A DNA stretch of 8,394 bases from Ardenticatenales bacterium (GTDB taxonomy: Bacteria; Chloroflexota; Anaerolineae; Ardenticatenales; Ardenticatenaceae). Positions 1-5,322 of the stretch are shown one piece after another (position 1 is the stretch's first letter; every line of letters starts with the position of its first letter). The stretch covers positions 1-8,394 of the forward strand of contig JACCSL010000102.1 in assembly GCA_013812995.1 (NCBI GenBank). Reading direction: 5' to 3'. The notes under the pieces are model-generated. The model did not search any database and was not told the DNA's origin. It saw only the letters and a program-made list of their open reading frames with translations. The position numbers and the translations under genes were made by a program.

Positions 1-271
1 CGCGCCAGACCGGACGCGGTCGAAAGCTGTTCGAGTAGCGAATTGGGTAGTGGCTCAGCAACGCGAGGTTATGGCGGGGGCGATTGCTGGCGGCCAGGAA
101 GAAATGCGACAGCCCCAGCGAGCGCGCGAGGAGCGCGACCAGATCAGGCCCCGCCACCTCCTGGAGCAGGAGAATGTCCGGCTGCGCGTGCTGGATAACC
201 TCTGAAAGCACTGCCTCCCGCCCCCGCCCCCCGTGCAAAATGTTGTACGTCATCACGCGCACTCGCGTCAT
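1..271 (-). CDS. Endonuclease/exonuclease/phosphatase-family protein, N-terminal part
   Basis: This gene is read on the minus strand and runs off the left edge, so only its first 90 residues are visible. The protein begins MTRVRVMTYNILHGG, with PDILLLQEV at residues 31-39 and NLALLSHYPI at 68-77. These match the first strand, the metal-binding Glu motif (E38) and the NALLSRYPI-like segment of the EEP (DNase I / sphingomyelinase) fold, whose members hydrolyse phosphodiester bonds in nucleic acids, lipids or nucleotides with a divalent metal. The substrate cannot be told because the catalytic His/Asp half is outside the window. No signal peptide is seen before the first strand, so a cytoplasmic location is likely if this start is right. 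The start at 271 is preceded by a purine-rich stretch (AGGAGGG at 285-291, then GAGAGGGG); Met7 at 253 is an alternative. The gene is divergent from the SDR gene, 66 bp away. Confidence 0.82.
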   Translation of the reverse strand, partial: MTRVRVMTYNILHGGRGREAVLSEVIQHAQPDILLLQEVAGPDLVALLARSLGLSHFFLAASNRPRHNLALLSHYPIRYSNSFRPRPVWR

Positions 272-290
272 TTCTCGCCCCTCTCCCTCC

Positions 291-299
291 TGATACAAT
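291..299 (+). promoter_or_regulatory. Candidate extended -10 promoter element for the SDR gene
   Basis: TGATACAAT fits an extended -10 (TGn followed by TACAAT) in the 66-bp gap between divergent genes. A transcript starting near 306 would have a leader of about 32 nt before the SDR start at 338. No convincing -35 is present (TTTCTC at the matching distance), which is tolerable for an extended -10 promoter. The same TGnTACAAT pattern precedes the cysteine-synthase-like gene. Inferred from pattern only. Confidence 0.4.
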
Positions 300-337
300 C
301 CCGCGCACACTTTCTCACAAACAGCCTTGGAGGGCCA

Positions 338-1348
338 ATGCGATATTTTCTAACGGGTGCGACCGGTTTTATCGGCGGATATCTGGCGAAGCTGCTCCGC
401 CAGGAGGGGCATGAGGTCGTAGCACTCGTCCGCACCCCCTCGAAAGCGAAAGCACTAGCCGAGCTAGGTATAACCCTGCACGAGGGAGACATCACGGACA
501 AGGAAAGCCTGCGCGCCCCCATGAGCGGCGCGGATGGGATTTTCCACCTGGCGGCCTGGTACAAGGTGGGGGCGAACGCTAAGGAAAAGGCGCTCGCGGA
601 AGAAATCAATGTACAGGGCACGCGCAACGTGCTGGAGATGATGAAGGAATTGACTATCCCCAAGGGCATCTACACCAGCACGCTGGCGATCTTCTCTGAC
701 ACGGAGGGCCGGGTACCCGATGAGAGCTATCGCTACGATGGCAGCAAGGGCTTTCTCAGCGAGTACGACCGCACAAAGTGGATGGCGCATTACGAGGTCG
801 CGCTGCCGATGGTCCGGGCGGGGTTGCCCCTGGTGATTCTTCAGCCGGGCGTCGTCTACGGCCCCGACGACCCCAGTTCCATCGGCAGCACCCTGCGGGA
901 TTATCTCCAGGGGAAGGTGCCCGCCATTCCCAAGAGCGCCTCTTTCTGCTGGTCGCACGTGGAGGACATCGCGCGGGCACACCTCCAGGCGATGGAAAAG
1001 GGTCAGCCGGGCGAGACGTACATCATCGCGGGCGAGGTCGCGACGCTGGAGCGAACCCTGAAACTGGCACAACAGATCACGGGTAAGCCAGCGCCGCGTC
1101 TCCTGCTGCCGAAGGGTCTCACGCGCGGGCTGGCCTCCTTCCTGGACGTGGTAGGAAGCGTGCTGCCACTCCCCAGCGCCTACACCGCTGAGGGGCTGCG
1201 CGCGGCCAGCGCCACCTACCTCGGGGACAATGCCCGTGCCAAACGCGAGCTGGGCTACAACCCGCGCTCGCTCGAAACAGGGCTGCGCGAGACGCTCCAG
1301 CACGAGATGAAGCAATTGGGCATGACATCAGGCATAGGGGGCGCATGA
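338..1348 (+). CDS. Extended SDR: NAD(P)-dependent epimerase/dehydratase/reductase
   Basis: A 336-residue extended short-chain dehydrogenase, a typical length for the family. The N-terminal dinucleotide-binding loop is TGATGFIGG (residues 6-14). IFHLAAWY at 68-75 is the usual fourth strand, YTST at 112-115 carries the active-site Ser/Thr, and Y143-x3-K147 (YDRTK) is the catalytic pair. LQPGVVYGP at 168-176 and WSHVEDIARAH at 205-215 are typical of the dihydroflavonol-reductase / nucleotide-sugar epimerase branch (HpnA-like). The substrate cannot be named from sequence: it could be a nucleotide sugar, a sterol- or flavonol-like ketone, or another carbonyl compound. The start at 338 is chosen over an in-frame ATG at 233 because the Rossmann motif begins right there and GGAGGG lies at 329-334; the extra 35 residues would overlap the divergent gene. 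No membrane segment is evident. The stop overlaps the next start (ATGA), which suggests coupled translation with the M50-like gene. Confidence 0.9.
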   Translation: MRYFLTGATGFIGGYLAKLLRQEGHEVVALVRTPSKAKALAELGITLHEGDITDKESLRAPMSGADGIFHLAAWYKVGANAKEKALAEEINVQGTRNVLEMMKELTIPKGIYTSTLAIFSDTEGRVPDESYRYDGSKGFLSEYDRTKWMAHYEVALPMVRAGLPLVILQPGVVYGPDDPSSIGSTLRDYLQGKVPAIPKSASFCWSHVEDIARAHLQAMEKGQPGETYIIAGEVATLERTLKLAQQITGKPAPRLLLPKGLTRGLASFLDVVGSVLPLPSAYTAEGLRAASATYLGDNARAKRELGYNPRSLETGLRETLQHEMKQLGMTSGIGGA

Positions 1349-1878
1349 TGGCACGCGAGATGCGTTTGGGCCAACTGGCAGGATTGACCTTCAGCGCAGA
1401 GCCCTCGGCGCTGATTACCTCGCTGGTGCTGTGGGCGCTGCTTGGCACCCTTGCGGCCACCCTGCTGCCGCTCTCGCTGCCCGAGGCCATTGTGGGCAGC
1501 TTCCTCGCGATGCTCCTGCACTGGCTATCGGAGACCCTGCACCAGTTGGGCCATGCCCGCGCTGCTCGCCTGACGGGCCACCCGATGATCGGGGTGCGCT
1601 TCTGGGGGCCGTTTGGGGCTTCCATCTATCCAGCAGACGAGGGAACGCTGCCTGCCGCGGTGCATATCCGGCGCGCGCTGGGCGGGCCGCCGGTGAGTCT
1701 GTTGCTGAGCATCATCGGCCTTCTACTCACCCTGGTGCTCCGCCCCTTCGGAGGGCTGCCCTTCTGGCTTTCCCTCTTTTTTCTACTCGAAAATTTCTTT
1801 GTCTTCACCCTCGGCTCGTTCCTGCCACTGGGCTTCACGGATGGGAGCACGCTGCTTTACTGGTGGAACAAGCAATAA
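1345..1878 (+). CDS. Site-2-protease-like (M50-type) membrane protein with HQLGH in place of HExxH
   Basis: A 177-residue hydrophobic protein with membrane segments at roughly 22-45, 46-62, 115-133 and 138-160. HQLGHARAARLTG at 66-78 closely resembles the zinc-binding HExGH(A)xAARxxG helix of site-2 proteases, and FLPLGFTDGSTL at 159-170 resembles the second, NxxPxxxxDG-type motif that supplies the metal-binding Asp (D166). Both His residues (66, 70) and D166 are kept, but the general-base Glu is Gln67. On family knowledge the protein may bind zinc yet be a weak or inactive protease; E63, four residues before the first His, is the nearest acidic residue. M50 enzymes cut membrane-spanning substrates, so a dead member might bind or chaperone such substrates instead. 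The gene starts with ATGATG overlapping the SDR stop, so the two are probably translated together. The family call is moderately certain; activity is unknown. Confidence 0.7.
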   Translation: MMAREMRLGQLAGLTFSAEPSALITSLVLWALLGTLAATLLPLSLPEAIVGSFLAMLLHWLSETLHQLGHARAARLTGHPMIGVRFWGPFGASIYPADEGTLPAAVHIRRALGGPPVSLLLSIIGLLLTLVLRPFGGLPFWLSLFFLLENFFVFTLGSFLPLGFTDGSTLLYWWNKQ

Positions 1879-1901
1879 CTTGATATCTGGAGGCTCTTGA
1901 C

Positions 1902-3062
1902 ATGGAAGCACCGTTAAAGTTGTCTGATACGTCTAAAATCAATCTGGGTCGGGTGCTGCTGACGGACTATTGGAGCGCCTTGCTCTTTTCCGCTATCTTT
2001 CTGGGCTTTCTTGTAGGTCCTGGTGTGATCCTGGTCTGGCTCATCGCGATTCCGCTGCTCATCCAGCGCGTGTCACTCATCAAGAGAACCATTGAGCAGG
2101 GCAAGCGTGCGCCTGGAACGATCACGCAGAAACGGTACCGCCGGGGCGAGTGGTATATCCACTATGGCTTTGAGGCAGAGGGACAGCCGCACGAGGTTCA
2201 AAATGCGATTATTGGATTCAAACCTCCGGTGAACCAGGGTGATGTCGTTGAGGTCGCCTATGACCCGGCAAAGCCCAAAACCGCTTTCCTGCCCGTGCTC
2301 TACACGCAAAAAGGGCTGCCGACCTGGGGCAAGGTGCTCTTTGGGGTGCTGGGTGCAGCGCTCATGGTGGTCATTGGGGCGTTCGTGATTTTTATGTTCG
2401 TCCTGTACGCGAATCGGAACACCCTGGAAGCGACCTCCACACCCGCCCCTGCCGCCGCAGCCCCCTCACCAGCAGCGGCCACGGCGCTCCCTCTGTCTGT
2501 GATCCTCCCCTACGAGGATGATTTCTCCGACCCCACCAGCGGCTGGCGGGTGCTTGAGGCGGAGAACACCGAGACCGGCTATACGGACGGAGCGTACGCC
2601 ATCCGCCTTCTCAACGATAAGCTTTACGCGGTGGGGCTCTATCGCCCACACTCCTTCAAGGACACGGTGACCACCGTCACAGGCACTTTGTTTGAGGGAG
2701 CACCGGAGCAGAGCCAAATGGGTCTCGTCTGTCGTTCGGACGCGGAGGCGAATAGCTTCTACTCCTTCATCGTCACGCCGGATGGCTACTACAGCATTAG
2801 CAAGACTGTGGATGGCGACAGCACAATTCTGTCGAGCGGTGGTGAGTTTGCAACCACCGATGCGATTGACCAGGAGAGCGAGAGCCAGAAAATCGCGGCG
2901 CATTGCGTGGGTGACACCTTGACGCTGCACATCAATGACACACTCATAGATGAGATCACGGATACGACGCTGGAGGAGGGCTTCGTCGGAGTGCGCGGCG
3001 GCTCCTATGATGCCCCCGAGGTCGAAATTCGCTTCGACGATCTCACCATCACAGAACCCTGA
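1902..3062 (+). CDS. Membrane protein with DUF3592-like domain and C-terminal laminin-G-like domain
   Basis: A 386-residue protein in clear blocks. Two membrane segments lie at about 24-36 and 38-54, followed by a basic stretch (RVSLIKRTIEQGKR, 56-69). A DUF3592-like beta domain spans about 70-132 (GTITQKRYRRGEWYIHYGF ... VVEVAYDPAKPKTAFLP), and a third membrane segment about 145-170. A Pro/Ala/Thr linker covers 176-197, and a beta-rich domain runs from 203 to the end, opening DFSDPTSGW and holding MGLVCRSD and GYYSISK. The last domain resembles the concanavalin/laminin-G-like jelly rolls found outside the cell in Chloroflexota. By the positive-inside rule the DUF3592 part would face the cytoplasm and the C-terminal domain the outside; this is inference. 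Its ligand is unknown. GGAGG at 1889-1893, 8 nt before ATG, supports the start. It lies 23 bp after the M50-like gene and 11 bp before the next, so it is probably co-transcribed. Confidence 0.75.
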   Translation: MEAPLKLSDTSKINLGRVLLTDYWSALLFSAIFLGFLVGPGVILVWLIAIPLLIQRVSLIKRTIEQGKRAPGTITQKRYRRGEWYIHYGFEAEGQPHEVQNAIIGFKPPVNQGDVVEVAYDPAKPKTAFLPVLYTQKGLPTWGKVLFGVLGAALMVVIGAFVIFMFVLYANRNTLEATSTPAPAAAAPSPAAATALPLSVILPYEDDFSDPTSGWRVLEAENTETGYTDGAYAIRLLNDKLYAVGLYRPHSFKDTVTTVTGTLFEGAPEQSQMGLVCRSDAEANSFYSFIVTPDGYYSISKTVDGDSTILSSGGEFATTDAIDQESESQKIAAHCVGDTLTLHINDTLIDEITDTTLEEGFVGVRGGSYDAPEVEIRFDDLTITEP

Positions 3063-3073
3063 GCCCCTACCAC

Positions 3074-4621
3074 ATGCACCGATTTCCTCTCTTACTGCTC
3101 GTCTTCTTCTCCGGCATGGTGACGCTGGGTGTGGAGCTGGCCGCCTCGCGGCTGCTGGCCCCCTTCTTTGGAACCTCGCTGCTTGTCTGGGCAGCGCTCA
3201 TCGGCCTGATGCTGCTCTACCTGAGCCTGGGCTACTGGCTGGGTGGGCGCTGGGCGGATCGCTCGCCGCACATCGAAACCCTCATCGGGATTATCTCGGC
3301 CGCAGCGGTGCTGGTGGGCTTGGTGCCCATCATCGCAGGGCCGGTGCTGCGTCTCTCGGTGGAAGGCTTTGCCCAGCTCAACGCGGGGCTGCTGGGCGGT
3401 AGCTTCGTGGGCGTGCTGCTGCTCTTCACCGCCCCGATGATTCTGCTCGGCTGCGTTTCCCCCTTTGCGATTCGCCTGGCGATGGAGGATGTGGCACACA
3501 GCGGGCAGACCGCCGGGCAGCTCTACGCCCTCTCGACGTTAGGCAGTTTTGTGGGAACCTTCCTGCCGGTGCTCTGGCTCATACCCACCGTGGGCACGCG
3601 CTGGACCTTCTGGAGTTTCGCGCTGCTCCTCCTGGCGGTGGCGGCGCTGGCCGCTGCCCTTACGGCGCGGCGCGCGCTGCCGCTGGCGCTGCTGGGCTTC
3701 GTGGCGGTGCTGGGAATGGCACTCTGGGCGCAGGGGCGGCCCATCAAGCCGGGCGCGGGCGTCATCTACGAGGGGGAATCGCTCTACCACTACATTCGCG
3801 TGGTGGAAAAGGATGGCTGGCGCTTCCTGGAACTCAACGAGGGGCAGGGCATCCACAGTGCCTATCTGCCTGGCGCTGGAACGACCGGCGGCGTCTGGGA
3901 CTACTACCTGCTCGCGCCCCTCTTCAATCCCGCGCCCCACGACCCCTTTGCGCAGACCAAGCACTGGGCCATCATTGGCGTAGCAGCGGGCTCGACCCCG
4001 CGCTCCATCCAGAGCGTCTACGGCGATGAGCCGGTGATTGGCGTCGAGATTGACAGCCAGGTGGTGGAGGTGGGGAAAACTTACTTCGCGATGGAGCAGC
4101 TACCGAACCTGGAGGTGGTAATCGAGGATGGGCGCACCTGGCTGGCGCGCGACGAGGGGCGCTACGATGTCATCGGGGTCGACGCCTACCGCCAGCCCTA
4201 CATCCCCTTCCACCTGACCACTGTGGAGTTCTTCCGTGACGCACGCGCGCATCTGACACCGACCGGCGTCGTCGCCATCAACGTCGGGCGAGCGCCCAAC
4301 GACTGGCGGCTGGTGGATGCCCTCGCCTCCACGATGATGCGCGTCTTTCCCTCCGTCTACGCCATCGATGTGGACGATTCCTTCAACACGCTGCTCATCG
4401 GCACCAACCAGCCCGTGCACCCCGGCGATGTAGTAGACAACGTCGATGCCGTGACGCACCCCACGCTTCTGGCACTGATTGACCGCGCACGCGGCCACAT
4501 TCGCCTCCCCCTCGACCAGGGCCTTGTCTTCACCGACGACCGCGCCCCCGTGGAGCAGGTCATCGACGCAATGATTACGAGGTTTGCGCTGGAGGAGGGG
4601 CTGGAGCAGATTCAGGAATAA
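3074..4621 (+). CDS. Fused membrane / spermidine-synthase-like protein
   Basis: A 515-residue two-part protein. The N-terminal 220 residues form about seven hydrophobic segments (roughly 5-30, 34-57, 70-96, 105-135, 152-172, 178-198, 202-219), with the opening FFSGMVTLGVELAASRLLAPFFG typical of fused MFS/spermidine-synthase proteins. Residues about 230-505 are a spermidine-synthase-like class I methyltransferase fold: strand and loop IIGVAAGS (300-307), acidic GVEID (E325), EDGR (D352) and YDVIGVDAY (D370). The SAM-binding glycine loop is VAAGS rather than GGGDG, and the stretch after D370 (RQPYIPF) lacks the DPxGP-like residues that hold the diamine in true spermidine synthases. Aminopropyl transfer to putrescine is therefore doubtful; members of this fused group are usually left without a proven substrate. 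No strong ribosome site is visible in the 11-bp gap after the previous stop, so it may depend on upstream translation. The TAA stop is the first triplet of a heptamer array. Confidence 0.85.
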   Translation: MHRFPLLLLVFFSGMVTLGVELAASRLLAPFFGTSLLVWAALIGLMLLYLSLGYWLGGRWADRSPHIETLIGIISAAAVLVGLVPIIAGPVLRLSVEGFAQLNAGLLGGSFVGVLLLFTAPMILLGCVSPFAIRLAMEDVAHSGQTAGQLYALSTLGSFVGTFLPVLWLIPTVGTRWTFWSFALLLLAVAALAAALTARRALPLALLGFVAVLGMALWAQGRPIKPGAGVIYEGESLYHYIRVVEKDGWRFLELNEGQGIHSAYLPGAGTTGGVWDYYLLAPLFNPAPHDPFAQTKHWAIIGVAAGSTPRSIQSVYGDEPVIGVEIDSQVVEVGKTYFAMEQLPNLEVVIEDGRTWLARDEGRYDVIGVDAYRQPYIPFHLTTVEFFRDARAHLTPTGVVAINVGRAPNDWRLVDALASTMMRVFPSVYAIDVDDSFNTLLIGTNQPVHPGDVVDNVDAVTHPTLLALIDRARGHIRLPLDQGLVFTDDRAPVEQVIDAMITRFALEEGLEQIQE

Positions 4622-4643
4622 AACGTAAAACGTAATAAACGGC
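4619..4643 (+). repeat. TAAAACG heptamer array, copy 1 (left arm of inverted repeat)
   Basis: Two TAAAACG units are followed by TAATAAACGGC. The first TAA (4619-4621) is the stop codon of the spermidine-synthase-like gene. Positions 4623-4643 are a perfect 21-bp inverted match to 5099-5119, so this array and copy 2 bracket the small minus-strand gene. Read directly from the sequence; what the array does is unknown. Confidence 0.85.
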
Positions 4644-4654
4644 AGGGGTTGCCG
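4640..4654 (-). terminator. Possible weak intrinsic terminator of the pseudo-receiver gene
   Basis: Read on the minus strand, CGGCA-ACCCC-TGCCG is a 5-bp stem with a 5-nt loop, followed by TTTATTACGTTTTA. It begins 7 nt past the TGA of the small minus-strand gene. The stem is short and the T run broken, so efficiency would be modest. In the plus direction no T run follows, so it would not stop the convergent operon. Confidence 0.4.
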
Positions 4655-4661
4655 CCTCAAA

Positions 4662-5078
4662 TCAAGCGAGCAATGCCAGCACCAAACTCTGGAAGATATC
4701 GATATCTACAGGCGTTTGCAGATAGGAGCAGTGATTCTCCATCAGCCGCTCTTTTTCGCTTTCAGTGAGCTGAAGGTGTTGGGGTAGGATTAGAAGCATT
4801 CGAGTATTCGAGAGAGTCAGTTCCTTTTCTCTTCTAAACTCCAACACGTCGTCAATCGTACAAAAATCATCGTTCGGGGCGTACCAGACCCCCACCAGTT
4901 GTATAACCATCAAATCGTACGAGTCACCCAACAAATACTGGCGCGCCCCTGTTTTGTCATCAGCCTCTACCGCTGTGAACCCGTGCTCAAATGCGAGCAA
5001 TTGCAGGATCCTTAGAAGTAGTCGTTGAGATTCAAGACTCCACGGAATATGCAACACCTTTTTTCCCTGGCACATCAT
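4662..5078 (-). CDS. Orphan pseudo-receiver-like protein (degenerate response-regulator receiver domain)
   Basis: A 138-residue soluble protein whose strand and helix order fits a lone receiver (CheY-like) domain: strand KKVLHIPW (6-13), helix SLESQRLLLRILQLLAFEHG, strand FTAVEAD (34-40), strand DLMVIQL (55-61), strand TRMLLILP (92-99) and YLQTPVDID (119-127), which matches the usual YLxKPVD near the end. The landmark residues are changed: IPW replaces the acidic pair after strand 1, Gln60 sits where the phospho-accepting Asp belongs, and Thr122 replaces the conserved Lys before Pro. The loop between strands 3 and 4 is also longer than usual. If the fold is right, it cannot be phosphorylated in the normal way and may act as a binding or scaffold domain. 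The start at 5078 (ATGATG) follows GGGTGAGAG; an open frame back to 5279 is rejected because it reads through the MITE. Base composition is less GC-rich than its neighbours, and it is bracketed by inverted repeats, suggesting acquisition. The receiver assignment is by eye. Confidence 0.65.
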   Translation of the reverse strand: MMCQGKKVLHIPWSLESQRLLLRILQLLAFEHGFTAVEADDKTGARQYLLGDSYDLMVIQLVGVWYAPNDDFCTIDDVLEFRREKELTLSNTRMLLILPQHLQLTESEKERLMENHCSYLQTPVDIDIFQSLVLALLA

Positions 5079-5098
5079 TCTCTCACCCTGCTGCCGTA

Positions 5099-5119
5099 GC
5101 CGTTTATTACGTTTTACGT
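5099..5119 (-). repeat. TAAAACG-type repeat, copy 2 (right arm of inverted repeat)
   Basis: A perfect 21-bp inverted copy of 4623-4643, containing GTTTATTACGTTTTACGT on the plus strand. It lies 20 bp upstream of the start of the pseudo-receiver gene. Its distal part, TTACGTTTTACGT (5107-5119), recurs directly at 5298-5310 on the far side of the MITE-like element. Confidence 0.85.
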
Positions 5120-5121
5120 GT

Positions 5122-5297
5122 CTGGTTCTGCTGGAAGTTGTGGTGGAGTCATGGCTCTGCGTGGCGGCCCTCTCCCCGGCCTGCGGCCGCCCCTCTCCCG
5201 AAATCGGGAGAGGGGCCACGGAGCGAAGCGACGTGGGGGTGAGGGCGCGCATGGCACGCTTCCCGATCTTCCATACCACAAATTCCAGCAGAACCAG
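5122..5297. mobile_element. MITE-like non-coding element, 176 bp
   Basis: The ends are inverted repeats: 5122-5144 (starting CTGGTTCTGCTGGAA) matches the reverse complement of 5275-5297 at 22 of 23 positions, with the first 15 identical. The interior holds a set of GC-rich hairpins (5167-5246) and no credible gene. On both sides, two bases from the left end and immediately at the right end, the same 13 bases TTACGTTTTACGT occur in direct orientation (5107-5119 and 5298-5310). This could be a target-site duplication or just insertion into a heptamer array. There is no transposase here, so movement would need one supplied elsewhere. The element separates the pseudo-receiver gene from the end of the cysteine-synthase-like gene and fills most of the 240-bp gap between them. 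Confidence 0.65.
5167..5246. repeat. Cloverleaf-like set of hairpins inside the MITE-like element
   Basis: An outer stem pairs 5167-5177 (GCCCTCTCCCC) with 5236-5246 (GGGGTGAGGGC), one mismatch. Within it are CGGCC-TGC-GGCCG (5177-5189), a perfect 11-bp stem CCCCTCTCCCG / CGGGAGAGGGG (5190-5200 with 5205-5215, loop AAAT), and CCACG / CGTGG (5216-5220 with 5232-5236). Similar CCCTCTCCC...GGGAGAGGG palindromes are common dispersed intergenic repeats in bacteria. It could fold in RNA or as a DNA cruciform. Translations through it give spurious Arg/Gly/Pro-rich peptides. Confidence 0.75.
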
Positions 5298-5322
5298 TTA
5301 CGTTTTACGTTTTACGTTTTAC
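5298..5322 (-). repeat. TAAAACG heptamer array, copy 3
   Basis: On the minus strand three consecutive TAAAACG units occupy 5321-5301, followed by TAA. The first TAA (5321-5319) is the stop codon of the cysteine-synthase-like gene, mirroring what copy 1 does for the spermidine-synthase-like gene. Read directly; role unknown. Confidence 0.85.

Noticed and set aside
84..293. 69-residue plus-strand frame at the left edge
   Set aside because: It is the complement of the EEP-family gene, and its Ser/Arg-rich translation has no family resemblance.
233..337. In-frame upstream start that would add 35 residues to the SDR
   Set aside because: The Rossmann strand begins at Met 338 with GGAGGG just upstream, and the longer form overlaps the divergent gene's coding sequence.
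464..1315. 283-residue open frame antisense to the SDR
   Set aside because: It has no recognisable motif and lies wholly under a gene with a full set of SDR motifs; long antisense frames are expected in GC-rich DNA.
5079..5279. N-terminal extension of the pseudo-receiver gene
   Set aside because: The added 67 residues are a translation of the MITE-like repeat and its hairpins; ATGATG at 5078 with GGGTGAGAG upstream is a better start.
4619..5322. CRISPR array suggested by repeated ACGTTTTACG blocks
   Set aside because: The units are 7 bp in direct tandem without regular spacers, some copies are inverted, and no cas gene is present.
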